Shown piece after piece: positions 18,118 to 18,688 of a DNA stretch of 18,688 bases (the first letter of the stretch is position 1; each line of letters begins with the position of its first letter). A program made the position numbers and the translations under genes. The stretch is from positions 1 to 18,688 of the forward strand of contig JANBPU010000300.1 in the NCBI GenBank assembly GCA_027575805.1, read 5' to 3'. The stretch comes from Mycoemilia scoparia (lineage: Eukaryota; Kickxellomycota; Kickxellomycetes; Kickxellales; Kickxellaceae). A model generated the notes under the pieces. That model was not told the DNA's origin. It made no database searches and worked only from the letters and a program-made list of their open reading frames with translations.

Positions 18118-18688
18118 ATGCTCTTTGAAACCCCAAGGAATGACGAGTCCCCTACTGCTGCTCCTGGTAAATAGCTTTTGAATTCAAGCAGTGCATATGG
18201 CAGTAAACTATTCATATTTTTATTCAACTACTATAAATATATTCTTATTGTTAGAAACAAGAGATGAACTAATATTAAGAATTGAAAAATCAATTCCAAA
18301 TGCAAAGTCGAAAATATTTGATAAAATATTAGAACAATGCAGTTTACATACATGTGCTAGTAAATTACAACAAGAAGCCTAAAATGCTTTTAAACAAGCA
18401 GACAGCAAATCAAAAGCACTAATGAAGCTTTTTATGATTGTATTGCCAAATTTATCCCTAGCAGTTTTGGAAAATATAGCAACATGGCTAGAAGATAAAC
18501 CTATGAATACTCTAGCAGTAAGTATTATAAAACTAGAATTCTATGATAAACATATTTATATTGTATAACTATATAGCATCATTTTTGATATAGGATGATC
18601 CAAAGTGTTGTACATTCTAACCACAATTTAGAATTAGATTAACACACAGCAGATTTCGAGAAATTATTAAGCAACCTAAGCTCTATAG
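18118..18688 (+). pseudogene. Spliced gene of unknown function with in-frame stops, cut by the window edge
   Basis: ATG 18118 opens MLFETPRNDESPTAAP. A GTAAAT donor at 18167 and a TTAG acceptor at 18254 define an 88-nt intron, after which the frame continues ETRDELILRIEKSIPNAKSK. It reaches TAA 18380-18382, then continues in frame (NAFKQADSKSKALMKLFMIV through NIATWLEDKPMNTLA). A second intron (18518-18593, GTAAGT to TATAG, 76 nt) is followed by DDPKCCTF and TAA 18618-18620, with an open frame beyond to the edge. Intron lengths match those of GPN2. The protein looks soluble and helical and I do not recognise it. Either the gene is decayed (CAA to TAA), or the first TAA lies in an unusually short in-frame intron (18360-18398, GTAAAT to CAAG, 39 nt) and the protein ends at 18620. 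Confidence 0.45.

Noticed and set aside
1..18688. A variant genetic code with TAA or TAG read as Gln
   Set aside because: Several fragments read well if TAA/TAG are translated, but the protease (1280 codons), the transporter (856 codons) and GPN2 contain no in-frame TAA or TAG and end with TAG, TGA and TAG. Reassignment would place such codons in these genes too. Decay explains the fragments.

Overview
The window looks like nuclear DNA of a filamentous fungus, probably an early-diverging (Mucoromycota-like) lineage; the phylum is a low-confidence guess. The evidence is a fungal-type vacuolar amino-acid transporter carrying the N-terminal PGGFRR and NFVDFLALYGHFAGG motifs, a Ste23-like M16 protease, a GPN2 gene with six short GT-AG introns (76-117 nt), AT-rich intergenic DNA with many microsatellites, and 2 kb spacers with pyrimidine-rich leaders. 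There are no bacterial-style operons and no CRISPR arrays, and I saw no rRNA or tRNA genes.

Layout. Positions 1-1190 hold decayed coding sequence: an end fragment at 2-208 and a broken gene at 429-1186 preceded by a duplicated promoter-like segment. Positions 1185-3735 are repeat-rich: three copies of a degenerate coding-frame repeat (two on +, one on -) and two copies of a small terminal-inverted-repeat element (MITE-like, TA target sites). Positions 3740-6220 are gene-free, with microsatellites and then the promoter and leader of a large M16 metallopeptidase (6221-10063, +). After a 2.2 kb spacer comes a vacuolar amino-acid transporter of the AVT3/AVT4 type (12260-14830, +). Converging on it is GPN2 (15574-17132, -, seven exons), with a fourth copy of the coding-frame repeat between the two 3' ends. 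Right of GPN2 are a third MITE copy, a perfect 24-bp palindrome and, at the edge, a spliced but stop-interrupted gene of unknown function (18118 to the end, +).

The three intact genes are unrelated housekeeping functions (peptide degradation, vacuolar amino-acid export, RNA polymerase assembly) and nothing indicates a shared pathway. The less ordinary content is the repeat landscape: four diverged copies of an unidentified protein C-terminus, and a TA-flanked MITE family present three times. All interrupted genes carry stop codons of the kind made by C-to-T or G-to-A transitions.
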